Positions 41,483 to 53,224 are shown, numbered from the stretch's first letter. The stretch is 64,000 nt of DNA from Yponomeuta sedellus (GCA_934045075.1 OW203730.1:8336192-8400191); one strand, 5' to 3'. Numbers and translations: made by a program. Notes: a model not told the origin generated them from the letters alone.

Positions 41483-43029
41483 TTTGATACCGATGGAGTG
41501 ACTGGTAGCGAGGAAGTCGTAGATAATTACACCACACGGAGACTGTACTGAACAGCGTTATCACGTTATCGGAAGTGATGAGAATTTTAGATAAATCAGG
41601 GTGTTATAGGTTTATATCCTAAATGTGTATGTTGTTTTTTTATTACAAGTACTGTAATGAAGTAAATGCGAAAATCGCCTTTATTTATAGGTGTATGAAT
41701 ATAGGTGATTGTTGATAAAAGTAATACATATTACTTTTTAGTATCGAACACCCAAAATTTTTGCTTTGCCTTCAAAAGTAGGTACTTAACCAAATCATCT
41801 TGACCGGTAGCAAGGTCAAGCCTATATATTATTCTCATAATGTCAGCACTATTTAATAGCTCAAGTTAATGTGGCTGGTTGCCATTGCAACATAATGTGA
41901 CCAATATATCGATTATTGTAGGTAAGATGTTTCGCAATCAGAAGCTTGCAACGGATCCAATAACGTTAACGTAGCAAATTCGTAGGTTTCATACCTAGGT
42001 AGGAGTAAATAGTCCTAGATACACATGTTGCAATTTACTTTAGATTTTCTTGATCTTAATCAGATAATGTTCGAATTGGGTGAATATTTCACTATAGCAG
42101 AAGAAAATAAACTGTTATTTCCAGTTACCAGAAATCGGATGATGAGCTAAATAGGAAATTATAATTAATTCCTCTAGCTTATCCATAGAAAACATCGTAT
42201 GATATCGATGAAATTACTATATAAATGTATTTCAGGATAAATAATACTTATCTAGGTATTCTTTATAAAGCATTTGGTAGACTCCACAATATTATGTGAA
42301 AGTCAAACATTAGGTATTAATGATACCTACAGCTAAATATTTTGATGCAACGAGTTTTTTCCGTGTGGATCTTAGACTAGAGTATAGCTAGTATAGTCAA
42401 CCTTTGGTTATCTCTTATGTAGGTGATACATTAAAATATTATGACCCCTCTAAATTCTTTATTTATGGGTTATGTAAAATTTACTGTATTTATTTTACTG
42501 TATGTTACAGATAAATTTAGATAGAAAATGAACGAGAACTGATGTTAGAAAACTGTTGAAAAAATATAAAACTATCTGCATAGGTTCAGTTACGTATAAT
42601 GGGATGAGAATAATATCTTCAAGTTTCAATTAAAAAAAGACAAAATGCTGTCGGTCGTATTTACAAAATCATGATTTCTTAAAATACTTTAACATCAAGT
42701 CTTAAAAAAATAATAACATGGAAAATGCTTTATTACCGGAATACCTTTAAGGAATGTTCAAAGGAACCAACTTTTATAAATAAAACTGTACTTTTTGACA
42801 ACATATTTTTTCTTACACCGTGTATACTTCGTATCAAATTTATAACTCCTGCGTCAACAGCTAAAGGTTGACAATCCCTGCCAGCCACCTATCATATTCG
42901 CATTCGCGTTAACTAAAGTGACACGTTAGTAGGAAATAGATTTCCATTAATGAAAGTATACTTTTATGTGTCAGTGATATTATCATTAATTCACGATTTT
43001 ACTTAAGTATACCCAAGGATTCAAGTAAC
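41483..43029. other. Non-coding Polinton right interior
   Basis: About 1.5 kb without coding potential or familiar repeats, unusual for a compact element. It may be a promoter region, or a region that has lost a gene. Confidence 0.5.
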
Positions 43030-43760
43030 TGTAGAAGTACATTTTTCCTACTGTGCAATGTTTTGTGTTTTCCGTAGTGAACGATAAACAGGAGACTTCA
43101 ATCTGATCACTAACATTTTTGTGGGAAAAGTAAGGTATTCTTTGTGCCGACCATAAAATATGCCTAAAATACAAGTATTTCCTGGTTCTGCCAATCACCC
43201 AGTATTTGTGTCACATGAAAAGGATCACAAAATTTTGTTGTGTTGGAATCACCTTTTTTACAATGGGAGACGTCAATCTGACCATAAAATACAGTTAAGA
43301 CGAAAATGTTTTGTGTCACTGTTGCGCAAGAAGGTTCATCACATGAAGTCAATCTGATCACAAAGTAATTTGTGGTGCTGAATCTTTCTAACAGTGGGAG
43401 CCGTCAATCTGACCACAAAATATGATTAAGTTGAAATTGTACTTTTATGTTATTGTATGAAGGGCCATCACGGGAAGTCAATCTGATAACAAAATTTGTG
43501 GTGTTGTACCTTGTTCATGTGGGAGACGTCAATCTGACTACAAAACAAACTGGGTTGAAAAAGCAAAGTTTTGTGTCACTGTTATGAAAAGTAGACACCA
43601 GTGGTGTTAAACTCATTCAGTGGGAGAAGCCAATCTGGTCACAAAACTATGACTGGGTAAATACAAGTATCACTTGGAATATTTCATGTCATTGTCTTAA
43701 TGAGGAAACCTAACCGATACCGCAAATAATGTGTGCTGTTTTATCTAGTATATTACGAAA
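43030..43760. repeat. Degenerate tandem array next to the right TIR
   Basis: The motif GTCAATCTGA followed by CCACAAAAT recurs with starts (T of TCAATCTGA) at 43098, 43273, 43349, 43404, 43478, 43529 and 43630. Two alternating types ('gtgggagacgtcaatctgac' and 'cacgggaagtcaatctgata') recur about every 125-130 bp, with shared spacers such as 'ttttgtgtcactgtt'. This suggests about four diverged units of a 130-bp repeat, each with two copies of the motif. Short open frames here are by-products. Confidence 0.7.
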
Positions 43761-43967
43761 CTGCACAAAACATAGCTAGTGGGTAAATACAATTCAGTTG
43801 AGCTTGGGGATCCTTTATTTAATTCAACTCAGTGACTATGCGGACCTATCTCCACCAAGATGATGGTGAGTTGCATTCACTCAAGCTTCCTAGTGTCATT
43901 CGTTTTCATTGATGGAATTTATCATAAACTGTGTAGGTTGCTCGTAAAATTATTGAAACTATAAATT

Positions 43968-44104
43968 AGAATCACTCGATGTTATTGGGTATTCTGGAAT
44001 AGCTGTAATGAGTTTGAGAGAGCGACAAGCCGCGCCAACCGGCGCGGTGCGTCGTGAGCTCAAACGAATGGAAGCTGGTCCAGAATGCCCAATAACATCC
44101 TACT
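43968..44104 (-). repeat. Polinton right terminal inverted repeat
   Basis: Counterpart of the left repeat with the same self-complementary design. The central 'ccgcgccaaccggcgcgg' is perfect. Confidence 0.92.
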
Positions 44105-44110
44105 TATATC
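44105..44110. repeat. Target-site duplication, right
   Basis: TATATC immediately after the right terminus. Identical to 27690-27695. Confidence 0.92.
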
Positions 44111-44356
44111 TATTCCTAAAACATTTCATTTCACGTTTATCTGGTTAATGATAAGGGAAACTATTAAGTTATTATTATTGGATAACTATTTGCCTATGTT
44201 TTGTAAAATATGAACAGCGTTAATGTAAAAGTTAGAAGTTAAGAGAATTTCGATAACGACACTAACTTCACTCAAAGTTGAATCGAATGGACGATTTGTG
44301 CAATATTTTTACAAGTATATTAAATCTTCAAAGGATGATGGTTATACCTACGTTAT
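44111..44356. other. No recognisable feature right of the Polinton
   Basis: Host flank without familiar repeats. Confidence 0.4.
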
Positions 44357-45430
44357 CGTTATCAACCCTTGTATATCCCCACTGCTGGGGTACGGGTCTC
44401 TTCCTGCATCGCAGGAAGGTTTGGCCATACTCCACCACGGGGGCCAAGTCCGGGTTGGTGGAGGATTGTAAGACAGTGGGGTGCGATGCCAGATTACCTT
44501 CCCGTGTGCCCTTCCGCTTCCGTTCCTACTGATTCATCTTGAACCAGTGGGAAGGGTAAGTGGCAAGGGCCGGTGCACCCTGGGCGCTGGTCAGTAACTT
44601 CTCTTTATGGAATCTTGCTGGCCAGCGGCGAAAAATCTGGCGGGAGGGGTCGCGTGGGCCCTGTTTCACTTTGTGGAGCAGGACCCAGGCGACCAACCGA
44701 ATGAAGGACCGACTGGGGGGGGCGCCGCTGCGCGGAAGCGCGCGCGCTTCGTACCAGTCGGACCAGAGTGGCCGCCGGGACGCGGAGGGTCGGGGAACTC
44801 TCCGCGTCCATCACGGCGGGCCGGAAGGCGCCCTTGCGTGTTCCGAGGGTGCCTTCTGGCACGGAGGGGGCCCGCGCGGTCGTTCACCGCCTTCTCTGCT
44901 TTCAGAGAGGCGCGGGTGGGCGACGCGACGGGCCTCGCGTGTGGGGCGTGTGGGGACCGTGCCTTGGCCCCCACGCACCTCAACGAGGAGGTGCGCCGCC
45001 CTCCCCGTCTCATCGACCGGGTTGCGATGGGATGGAGGGGGCGGCGCGTTGGGGCGTATGGGAGCCAAGATCATACGCACTTGGCCCCTATGCGCTCCAA
45101 CGAAGAGATGCGGCGTTCCTTCGCCCTGTTCCTGCGGGCGGGGTAGGGCCGCTGCCGAAGGAGTGCCCGAAAGGGCGCCCGCAGACGGGGTCGCGGAAGT
45201 GTGCGCAAGCGTCCCCGTGGCCCCGTCCTTTGCGGTGCGGAGGAACACCCCAGGAGTTTTAGTCGGTATACCGCCCTTTTCAGGGCGGGGAGTCCGACAT
45301 AACCACTGTGCTCCCCCGAGCCGGTGGTACCCGTAATTGGGGTTTTTCCTGGGTGAAAAAAAAAAAGGATTGTTAGACAGTGGCGGGCCTTACTGTCAGA
45401 AGTTATCAAGCCGACCATAAGACCTCATGG
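44357..45430 (-). mobile_element. 5S-derived SINE split by a LINE insertion
   Basis: The tail half (44357-44479) and the next body part (45367-45430) belong to one SINE copy. The halves share a 17-bp duplicated segment at the break. Confidence 0.75.
44480..45366 (+). mobile_element. 5'-truncated GC-rich LINE (R1-like 3' end) with poly(A) and target duplication
   Basis: The 887-bp insert is far richer in GC than its surroundings. It ends 'ggggtttttcctgggtg' plus an A-run and is flanked by 'ggattgtaagacagtgg' (44463-44479) and 'ggattgttagacagtgg' (45367-45383). Poly(A) and duplication prove insertion by target-primed reverse transcription. Long overlapping open frames on both strands result from high GC. 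No catalytic domain is visible, and assignment to R1-like elements is by general character only. Confidence 0.75.
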
Positions 45431-45439
45431 CTTAACATT

Positions 45440-45510
45440 ACAATTTCAATGTTCCTTTATTTTTGTTTTTTGGTTATATCAACAAAAAAATAAAGGAACA
45501 TTGAAATTGT
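45440..45510. repeat. Hairpin
   Basis: 'acaatttcaatgttccttta' and its reverse complement 'taaaggaacattgaaattgt' form a ~30-bp stem. Confidence 0.6.
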
Positions 45511-45739
45511 ACCTACAGGTCTATCAGCTTACAGTCCCACTGATTGCTACCCACAATTCCAGGAAGTTGCTTTTAGAGCAGCAAATAGTACAGGAACTCC
45601 CTCCCTGTTTGAACTAAACTTCAGTGACGGGAACTAAGAGATATCTAGCTTAGGACTCCTTGCGTTGGTCTTACAAATTATGTTGTTGCTAAGTAAGCGT
45701 GGAAGCAAATATTATAGAAATGTAATTTGCTTGTGTTTT

Positions 45740-46310
45740 TCAGTATTGAGTCTTGTGTGTCGGCCCGCTACGAAAAACTATAAGTGACTCGAGCGTAGAC
45801 TAGATAGTATACTTAAAATAATTGATTGTAGGTACTCGCCACTTCAGTCTACTCGTGACCACGGCAACTGCAACGCTGTCAAAATGTCGGGAATCAAGGT
45901 AATTACGTTTTTTATAATAAATAATCGCAATTAGAACTGTTTAATATTTATATAAATATGTAATTTAGTATATTATTATATGCACTGTGCGTCTTATGGT
46001 GATGGTATATTGGTAGAATGATCGCTTCACATTCCTGTGAGATGTCCTGGGTTCGATCCCCGCATAAATCAATGACATTTTTAATAAGTTACGTACGTTT
46101 GTTCATCTGTAGTGTCTATCACCCGCTAACTGCGAAGGAAAACATTGTGAGAAAACTTAAGTGCCTAAGCCTAATTGAACATAGTTTAGCGCCAGCGAGC
46201 AGTGGGCACGCGTTGTGTTTAAGCCCACATTCTCTCTCTCTTTCTCTCACCGTGAAGCCTGTATCTAGCCGTGAGACCTAACAGCCTGCTTATGTAATGA
46301 TTGATTCGTA
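45740..46310 (+). mobile_element. Composite repeat, second copy of 7310-7870
   Basis: 'gcccgctacgaaaaactata' and 'caacgctgtcaaaatgtcgg' are followed by 'aggtaattacg' and a tRNA-like SINE (B box 'gggttcgatccccgc', core 'ctaactgcgaaggaaaacat'). Confidence 0.55.
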
Positions 46311-46674
46311 CAATTGCTGTATTAAGATATTTAAATTTAACTATCTGATAAGCTCAGTGAGAACGCCAAGATAGTTATATTCATCGTTTAACCGATTGCA
46401 AACAACGCAAGCCCAGAGAGCCCTTTGAACAAAATGGGATTGCAATATAAACACAACATTGTACGCTTACAACGGTACCTGAATGCACGTAGCATTGCAG
46501 TAAAACCCGGCCCAGACAGGTGCACTGGGGCGGCCATTAGGAGATTAAAACTCACCTGTGACGTGCTACAATAAAACCGCAAGCTTCACTACCCCCGGCC
46601 CCTACACGGGACCGTTACAAATACAAAATAATTTATTTTTTTATTCCACTACACCTTAGACATGTTGCTGACAC

Positions 46675-46830
46675 TGAGCGGTGGTAGCTCAGTGGGTAGA
46701 ACCATGGACTGGCAAGAGAGAGCCCCAGGTTCGATCCCGAGTGCGGGCATGTACCAATGACTTTGTTATAATACCACACGCTAACTGTGAAGGAAAACAT
46801 CGTTAGGAAACCCGCGGCTTGGTTGGCTCC
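46675..46830 (+). mobile_element. tRNA-derived SINE, core family
   Basis: A box 'ggtggtagctcagtgggtag', B box 'caggttcgatcccgag', core 'gctaactgtgaaggaaaaca'. Confidence 0.65.
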
Positions 46831-46974
46831 GCACGTATTGACTAGTCTTTCCTGTGGGCTAGGCAAGCCTACACCATCTATAAAACTATGTACAGCGTCG
46901 GAGTGGTCCCTTCACCCATCTAGTATGAGTGAAGATACCACTGGACGCTGTATAAATCATTTCATTAAGTACAT

Positions 46975-47007
46975 GTATATATATTTATACATCGAATTAA
47001 TGTATGC

Positions 47008-47045
<38 letters not shown>
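46975..47045. repeat. (TA)n microsatellite
   Basis: An AT dinucleotide run with flanking 'gatgta' and 'tacatcga' inverted ends. Confidence 0.8.
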
Positions 47046-47047
<2 letters not shown>

Positions 47048-47759
47048 GACTAAAAAGTAATAACATACTTTGATGTCTGAGATTTCATGAGCTCCTCCCC
47101 GTAAGCGGCAAACATTTATATATTTAGCATCACATAAATAACCTACCACATGTGAAATTGCAAAACCTTTATAAATTGCACGAAAACTAGACGCGGTCGG
47201 TTTGTAAAAAAATATTTTTAGTTTTTTTACTTTTGATTAGATACAGAATAAGTTGGATTAAGTTATTTTTGATTGTTGAGATTTGCTGATAATGTACCTT
47301 AAGTTTAAATTAGTTCATTTGTGTAAGTTGGAATGCAAATCAAGCATTACATTTCAGTCTCTAAATGTAAAGCTTGTTTCTGAACGCAAGCTTACACTTT
47401 TCTCAGTTATGTTACGTAACTGAAGATGTGAAGATGACATGATGAGTGAAATATGAGAGTATATGGCTGTAATATGCGGTCGCTTGTATCAAATAAACAC
47501 ACTATTCTATGGACTAGCGCACGGAAAACCATAGTCTCTGCCTACTCGATCGGAACTTATTTTCATTTTTATGTATTTTCTGTACATAAGAACAAAACGT
47601 ACAATTTATCCCGCTTTGTGCGATCGTGTAATAACACCATTTTATGCTCTTTTCTGCAATAACTTTGTTTTCAAATGCGTTACCACCTGACTAGATATAA
47701 AAGTGAGCGAAGGGTCTACTCGTAAAAGTGCTCAATAATTGGTTTACACTACACTTAAC

Positions 47760-47915
47760 TGCTCAGAACTGAATTCGGAAGCGAGACGACCCAGGTTCGA
47801 TCCCCAGTGTAAGTATGACCCTATAACTTTGTTTAATTTCAAAAGTTACATAGTTTTGTGAATTTATATTAAAATACCACACGCTAACCGTGAAGGAAAT
47901 CATCGCGGAGCAGAA
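47760..47915 (+). mobile_element. tRNA-derived SINE, core family
   Basis: B box 'caggttcgatccccagt' and core 'cgctaaccgtgaaggaaatc'. Confidence 0.55.
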
Positions 47916-48084
47916 CACCACTAATCGCTCAGCGAGCTATGGAGAGAGCTATGATTGGAGTTTCTCTGAAGTATAGGATGCGTAACGAATACATTGGACA
48001 TAAAACCAAAAGTATAGCTCGAAGAACCGACAACCGCTGGGGTAAAAATGTTTTTGAGTGGATACCGTGACTCTACAAACGTAG

Positions 48085-48400
48085 TTACTGTAGGACACCC
48101 TCCCAGGTGATCGTCATCCCACCAGGTGGGATGATGATCTGCGAAAAACTGCAGGCAGATGCTGGATGCCGCAAGCTGCAGACAGGGCGCTATGGCGCTC
48201 ATTAGAAGAGGGCTATGTCTTCTTCTTCAGGCTATATTAGTCCACTGCTAGTACAATTCCACCAATCTGCGATCCCCAACCCGCATGCCCAGCGTGGGGA
48301 TTATGGGCATTACCCCCCAATGATGGCACAATCTTGTGCTATGGCGCTCATTAGAGGAGGGCTATATCCAGCAGTGGACTAATATAGCCTGAAGAAGAAG
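48085..48400 (+). mobile_element. RTE-like C-terminal fragments, tandem scraps
   Basis: DLRKTAGRCWMPQAADRALW and a second copy of 'tatggcgctcattagagga' encode RTE tail residues (ALWRSLEEGY). Both have frameshifts. Confidence 0.5.
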
Positions 48401-48984
48401 GCAGAGACTATGGTTTTCCGTGCGCTAGTCCATAGAATAGTGTGTTTATTTGATACAAGCGACAGCATATTACAGCCATATACTCTCATATTTCACTCAT
48501 CATGTCATCTTCATATCTTCAGTTACGTAACATAACTGAGGAAAGTGTAAGCTTGAGTTCAGAATCGAGCTTTACATTTCGAGACTGAAATGTAATGCTT
48601 GATTTGCATTCCAACTTACTTACTAATGAGCTGATTTAAACTTTAGTTACATTATCAGTAAGTCTCAACAATCAAAAATAACTTAATCCAACTTATTCTG
48701 TATCTAATCAAAAGTAACTAAAAATATTTTTTTACAAACCGACTGCGTCTAGTTTCCGTGCAATTTACAAAGGTTTTGCACCATTTCAATATCACATGTG
48801 GTAGGTCATTTATGTGATGCTAAATATACAAATGTTTGCCGCTTACGGGGAGGAGCTCATGAAATCTCAGACATAAAAGTATGGTAAAAAGACCTTATGA
48901 AACATTGTTACATTATTAGTCAAAAGGAAAGGCCTATGCACTTTGGCCTATCTACGCAATGAGATGATCTACACAACGTCGTTC

Positions 48985-49315
48985 GCTCGAATTGCTCGTA
49001 GCTCCATCTGCCAGAGTGATCTTAAGCGATGGGTGCGTTGAGTGCATTTATGGGTGACCGTCTATGACTAACGCTAGTGGCATTTTTCAGAGCGGTTCCG
49101 AGCTTCGCAAGGAACGCTAAGCTGTTGGTGCCGGCTGCCGTCAATTTATAGCAGTCGTTAAGCCAAGTCAGAGGCCCTAGGGTGGCTTGAAAACTTCTGA
49201 CGAGTCTTGCAAGCCTCCACCAATCCGGATTTGGCCCCCGTGGTGGAGAATGGCCTATACATTCCTTAGAGAATAGACCTGTGCCCCTCAGTGGGGACAT
49301 AATGGGTTGATGATG
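48985..49315 (+). mobile_element. 5S-derived SINE, second subfamily
   Basis: 'gatgggtgcgttgagtgcat' and 'tatgggtgaccgtctatgac' correspond to 5S box C. The tail 'aatgggttgatgatgatg' matches the 26130 copy. Confidence 0.72.
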
Positions 49316-49719
49316 ATGATACAAAGTCCAGTGGCGCCTTCACTCTCACTGGATAGGTGAAGGGACTACTCGGACGCTGCAATACCTGAGACATTGTGGT
49401 TTATATTGGTAATCTCAGACATAAAAAGTTAGGTACACAAAGCCCATAAAATATTGTAACAATATTACCGAAAAGGAAAGGCCTATTAAGTAGGTAAATA
49501 TAGCGACATGTGCGCCAAACGACTTCGGATAAATCTTGCAGGGAATACCGTCTCAGCAACATTGTTTACGCTACTCGGGACAAAGACAAGTTTTATATAG
49601 AATACGTTTGAGTTCCCCTTTAGGCGCAGATATTTCATCATTATCTGAAATTCGGATTCCGAACAATGAGACCATAAACGACGTTGATAATACTCTTTTT
49701 TTATTTAGCCTATAAACGG

Positions 49720-50095
49720 GGCGTCTTTTCTCTCAGAGATAGAGTACAAGCTTAATTACCGCGCGTACCCTTGAATACTCAGGTTTCCTCACGATGTTTT
49801 CCTTTACTGTTAGCGAGTGGTATTGGTACATAACTTCACTGTAGGTTTATAAAAAATACAAAATACAAAAAAAAAATACAAACACTTTATTGTTATAAAA
49901 GTGTACAAAAATTGTGCCTGGTCCCCAAACTAGAATACTCTGTATTATGGGTAACCCGACTTTCGCTCAGAAGTGACAATCTAGGTAACTTAGAAACAAA
50001 GTCATTAGTATATGCTCGCACTGGGAATCGAACCTGGGTCTCTCGCTTCTGAGTCTATTGTTCGACCCTCTGGGCTAAAGTCGCTCTGATACTCA
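49720..50095 (-). mobile_element. tRNA-derived SINE, core family
   Basis: The plus strand has 'ctcaggtttcctcacgatgt', 'tttcctttactgttagcgag' and, distally, 'gggaatcgaacctgggtctc' (B box on minus). A segment with 'acactttattgtta' interrupts it near 49860-49960. Confidence 0.6.
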
Positions 50096-50579
50096 ATAAT
50101 TTATTGCATTCCACAAATGTACAGATGGGTCTTTGTGAACCCTGTAGGGCTCGCAACGTTACATTTATAATTTTAGGAGCCTCTTACGTAATAGCCAATA
50201 TTGTAATTGGTATTAGGTACATATGTCTTTGTATTATTAAGCCTATGTTATGTTAATTCTACTTCTTTTCTGGTATTGTCAAAAATATTTATTACATATT
50301 ATTTTGATAGCACACATCCTTCTTAATAAATCTTATACAATTTTTATAGTGTACGTCAGAACCGTGGGGCGCGGTTGTGTTTATGACGTTTATACCTCAA
50401 CACAAAATTTTCGTGAGTCACAGAACGCAATAAGTTATTAATTAGTTACTCCGCTGGCAAAACGACGCGATGTGGTTCTTGGCCTCCGACAGAAGAGTCG
50501 CCAAGTCTCCAACACAACTTATTGTATACAGTAAACTCTTATCCACATGCTCCAAGAATTAAGACAAATAAGATAATTA
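50096..50579. other. No recognisable gene
   Basis: No feature is recognised. Confidence 0.4.
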
Positions 50580-50840
50580 TATTCTTTTTAATGCACTAAC
50601 CCGTGCTATAGACAATTTTAAAAACCAATTAAGAGGCGAAAAAATCCACCCATGTCGGGATTCGAACCCGCAACATATGGCTATCCGTGCCAGCGGTCTT
50701 CCAACTGAGCTAATGGGCGACTCACCGGCATCAGTGAAATTTCGAACCTCTTTACAATACTCTCTGTATTACGTACAGGCAGCTACATCTGGCTGAAGTA
50801 ATTTGCATCACATGCAGCCCCGAGTACCTACTTTAAAGAT
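50580..50840 (-). mobile_element. tRNA-derived SINE (cloverleaf family)
   Basis: Nearly full length on the minus strand: tRNA-like head, body with 'gtacgtaatacagagagta', and tail 'gtctatagcacgggttagtg'. Confidence 0.75.
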
Positions 50841-50869
50841 AAGATAAAACATTTCATCACCATCATCAT

Positions 50870-51180
50870 CATCATAAGCTATTTGACGCCCACTGTAGGT
50901 CATAGGCCTCCCTCATGGTTTTCTAAGCTTCACGGTCTTATGCCGCCCGCATCCAGCGACTCCCCGTCACCGTAACCAGGTCATCAGACCATCTGGTGGA
51001 GGGACTGCCCACGCTGCGTCGTCCGGTCCGCGGTCGCCAGGTCAGAACTTATTCGCCGCAACGGCCATCAGTTCTTCGAGCTATGTGTCCCGCCCACTGC
51101 CACTTCAACTAAGCAATTCTTCGAGCTCTATCAGTAACTCGGGTTCCTCTGCGGATCTCCTCTTTCCTGATTCGATAAAA
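50870..51180 (-). mobile_element. RTE-like LINE C-terminal fragment
   Basis: The minus strand encodes QWAGHIARRTDGRC, TWRPRTGRRSVGSPSTRWSD and RWMRAA..MREAYDLQW, the RTE tail, with in-frame stops. 'catcatcatcatcat' marks the 3' side. Confidence 0.65.
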
Positions 51181-51849
51181 ACATTTATTGCCATATAAAA
51201 TATTACACCGCATAGGTGTACAGATGCCCACAGCAGGCAATGCCTGTACCGTGGTGGATGCGCAAATTGCGCATTTTATTAATAACGTTATATACATGCA
51301 GAAAAACAAAGAGTTATTCATACTAAAAACGTGGGATAATTTATACGACCTATCCAACACCCGCTGGACCAAAGGCTAGGTCGTCAAGCTGAGCATAAAC
51401 CGTGAAAAGGTGTAAATATTAATGCGCCTGGCTATAAATACAGTCGCATACAAAAGTCACTATCAATTTTGCGTTCAGACGTACTAGTAAACGCGAGATT
51501 AAGACACAAGGTCTGGCTTAATTTTCTCACTCAAAACATGAGTGCCTGACTGTACTTAAGCGCCATCTCAAGCTTCATCGCCCGCCTTCCATTATAGCTT
51601 CTATTAAAGCAGTAGTAAAGCGCAATCTCGCTGGAAGCTCTAAACGTAAAACTTGATGTGTCACTCGACGCACCTTCTAAATTCATGGGCGAAAATTTTG
51701 ATGTCTCTATTTTAGCACCGGCTAATCTTATATTTCTGCTACATGTTGTGGAAAAGCTTTTAGTGATAAACGTCGAATATTTATTGGATGCAGTTTGATT
51801 GAAAATGGAATAGGTACTCAAACTAATCAATTTCAAACTGCGTTCATTT
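51181..51849. other. No recognisable gene
   Basis: Short frames on both strands have no motif. Confidence 0.4.
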
Positions 51850-51950
51850 CACTGCCTCGTTGGTCTAGAAGTTAACACATGCCTGTTAGTAAATGGGCTA
51901 CAAAAACAGACGTCGTGGGTACGATTCCTACCGGAGGCCGCCGTCGTGAA
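51850..51950 (+). mobile_element. tRNA-like SINE head
   Basis: 'gcctcgttggtctagaagtt' and 'gtcgtgggtacgattcctac' look like A and B boxes. The repeat scrap at 35645-35720 is related. Confidence 0.5.
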
Positions 51951-52235
51951 ATACATTTTTTTTAAACAAAATCAAATAGTCTGAGAATACATAATTATAA
52001 TTTCTTATTTAGAAATATGAATAAGAGCAGACTGTCGACTAATTCCCACTAGGGAATTTGTAAGTAACTTACATACTACATATTTAAAGAGCCAATCGAT
52101 CGTGTGTGCAATACCGTAATTTTGCAAAGGTCCAAAGTCAAAGCGAATAACCAAGTTAAAGTTGATAAGCGCAAGGCACGCGGTAATGCGAGAGATTTAA
52201 TGCGCCATATCATATTATAGTATATTTCATTACAA

Positions 52236-52345
52236 GTGCGGCAAGGCTGTCATTGCAAAGAGTTCCGACAAATGTCTACCCGAGCCGAGGCGCAGCCGAA
52301 GGAAGGACAGTCGGAACAAGTTGCAATGACGGTTCCGCACGTGTA
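52236..52345. repeat. Foldback element
   Basis: 'gtgcggcaaggctgtcattg' mirrors 'caatgacggttccgcac', and 'gagttccgac' mirrors 'gtcggaac'. The centre is GC-rich ('cgagccgaggcgcagccgaa'). Confidence 0.55.
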
Positions 52346-53150
52346 CTGAACGACATTTTTAATACAGTTGCGAAAAAATAAGCAATTTAATAAAGAAAAA
52401 AGTATTTGGAAAATGGCGCCAACCGTAAAAGAATATAAGCAGAGATTTTTTTTCTTCACCCATTCTGGTAGGCAAAGGGAACCATTACCCATACAGCCAG
52501 TCTTCAGTAGGATTTTTGTATTGATATGAAATTAAAATGAAATTAAATGAGATGAAATGAAACCTAACCTAACTCATTCAATCAAATCATGAGCACGCAA
52601 AAAAGCACGAGTGTGTAATAGCAATAGCCCACATCCCGCACGCTATACGTCCCTGTAATACGCCATTTTTGAGCAACTGTATTAAAAAATATATGTCAAT
52701 TTTTTTTTTATCGACACTACTATATAACTTAGATGTTCACAATTTTTATGTACTTCCAAAATATATGGCTTGAAATAACGAGTAATAGTCTATCTAAACG
52801 ATCGGTAACGGTATCTGGAGCAGATCAGCTTAGGTAGTATGACGGGCGAGTCATTTGGCAATAAGGCATTTAAGCATATTTGATAATGCAGACTATCTAT
52901 TACAGATATGTCTATTAGTCCTCAGGGACATAAACTATTTTGTAGCCAAAAGTACTTTTATTGTAGGGGATTTATATTATTACTGCGCAGGTAACCATTT
53001 ATTTACAACGCGAAGTAGCATTATTAAAGTCTGCGTTAAAAGTGTTTTCCATTATTATAGAGTGCCTGAGGCAACAGAATGTGTTAACCGTTGTTGGCAG
53101 AGCATGTTGATACCTCATCTTTATATATATATATGTATATATATATAAAT
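52346..53150. other. No recognisable gene
   Basis: No feature is recognised. Confidence 0.4.
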
Positions 53151-53160
53151 GTATATATAA

Positions 53161-53200
53161 GTACATAGGTGAGGTTAGGTGTCAAACCTCACCTATGTAC
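53161..53200. repeat. Short hairpin
   Basis: 'gtacataggtgaggttagg' is inverted as 'aacctcacctatgtac'. Confidence 0.6.
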
Positions 53201-53224
53201 CTATATTATATATATATAAAGCTA

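Larger units (their letters stand above)
27696..44104. mobile_element. Complete Polinton/Maverick element
   Basis: The element starts AGTAGGATG and ends CATCCTACT. It is flanked by the identical 6-bp TATATC at 27690-27695 and 44105-44110; 6-bp duplications and AG...CT termini are the known hallmarks of Polintons. It encodes the diagnostic set: protein-primed DNA polymerase B, retroviral-type integrase, FtsK/HerA-type packaging ATPase, adenain-like cysteine protease and two capsid proteins. All but the ATPase have open frames, so the copy is young. Polintons are proposed relatives of adenoviruses and virophages and probably form particles. Only two non-Polinton insertions are obvious inside, a MITE and tRNA-SINE scraps. 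Confidence 0.95.
47064..48890. mobile_element. Element with ~480-bp inverted repeats
   Basis: 47064-47545 and 48393-48890 are inverted copies: 'gtctgagatttcatgagctc' at one edge and 'accatagtctctgcc' at the other. They have small indels and point differences. The 850-bp interior carries a SINE core (47760-47915) and two RTE-like C-terminal scraps, and no transposase. It could be a foldback-type DNA element or an inverted duplication. Confidence 0.6.

Noticed and set aside
42986..43361. Short frames inside the right Polinton end
   Set aside because: They lie in the degenerate tandem array on both strands and contain no recognisable motif.
43030..43760. CRISPR-like array
   Set aside because: Repeats are degenerate, spacers are also repetitive, and the context is a eukaryotic transposon.
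44560..45336. Several long overlapping frames on both strands (up to 258 codons)
   Set aside because: High GC in a 5'-truncated LINE lowers stop frequency. No RT or other domain appears in any of them.
46681..46755. Functional tRNA gene
   Set aside because: It has A and B boxes but no good acceptor stem, and the SINE core domain follows directly.
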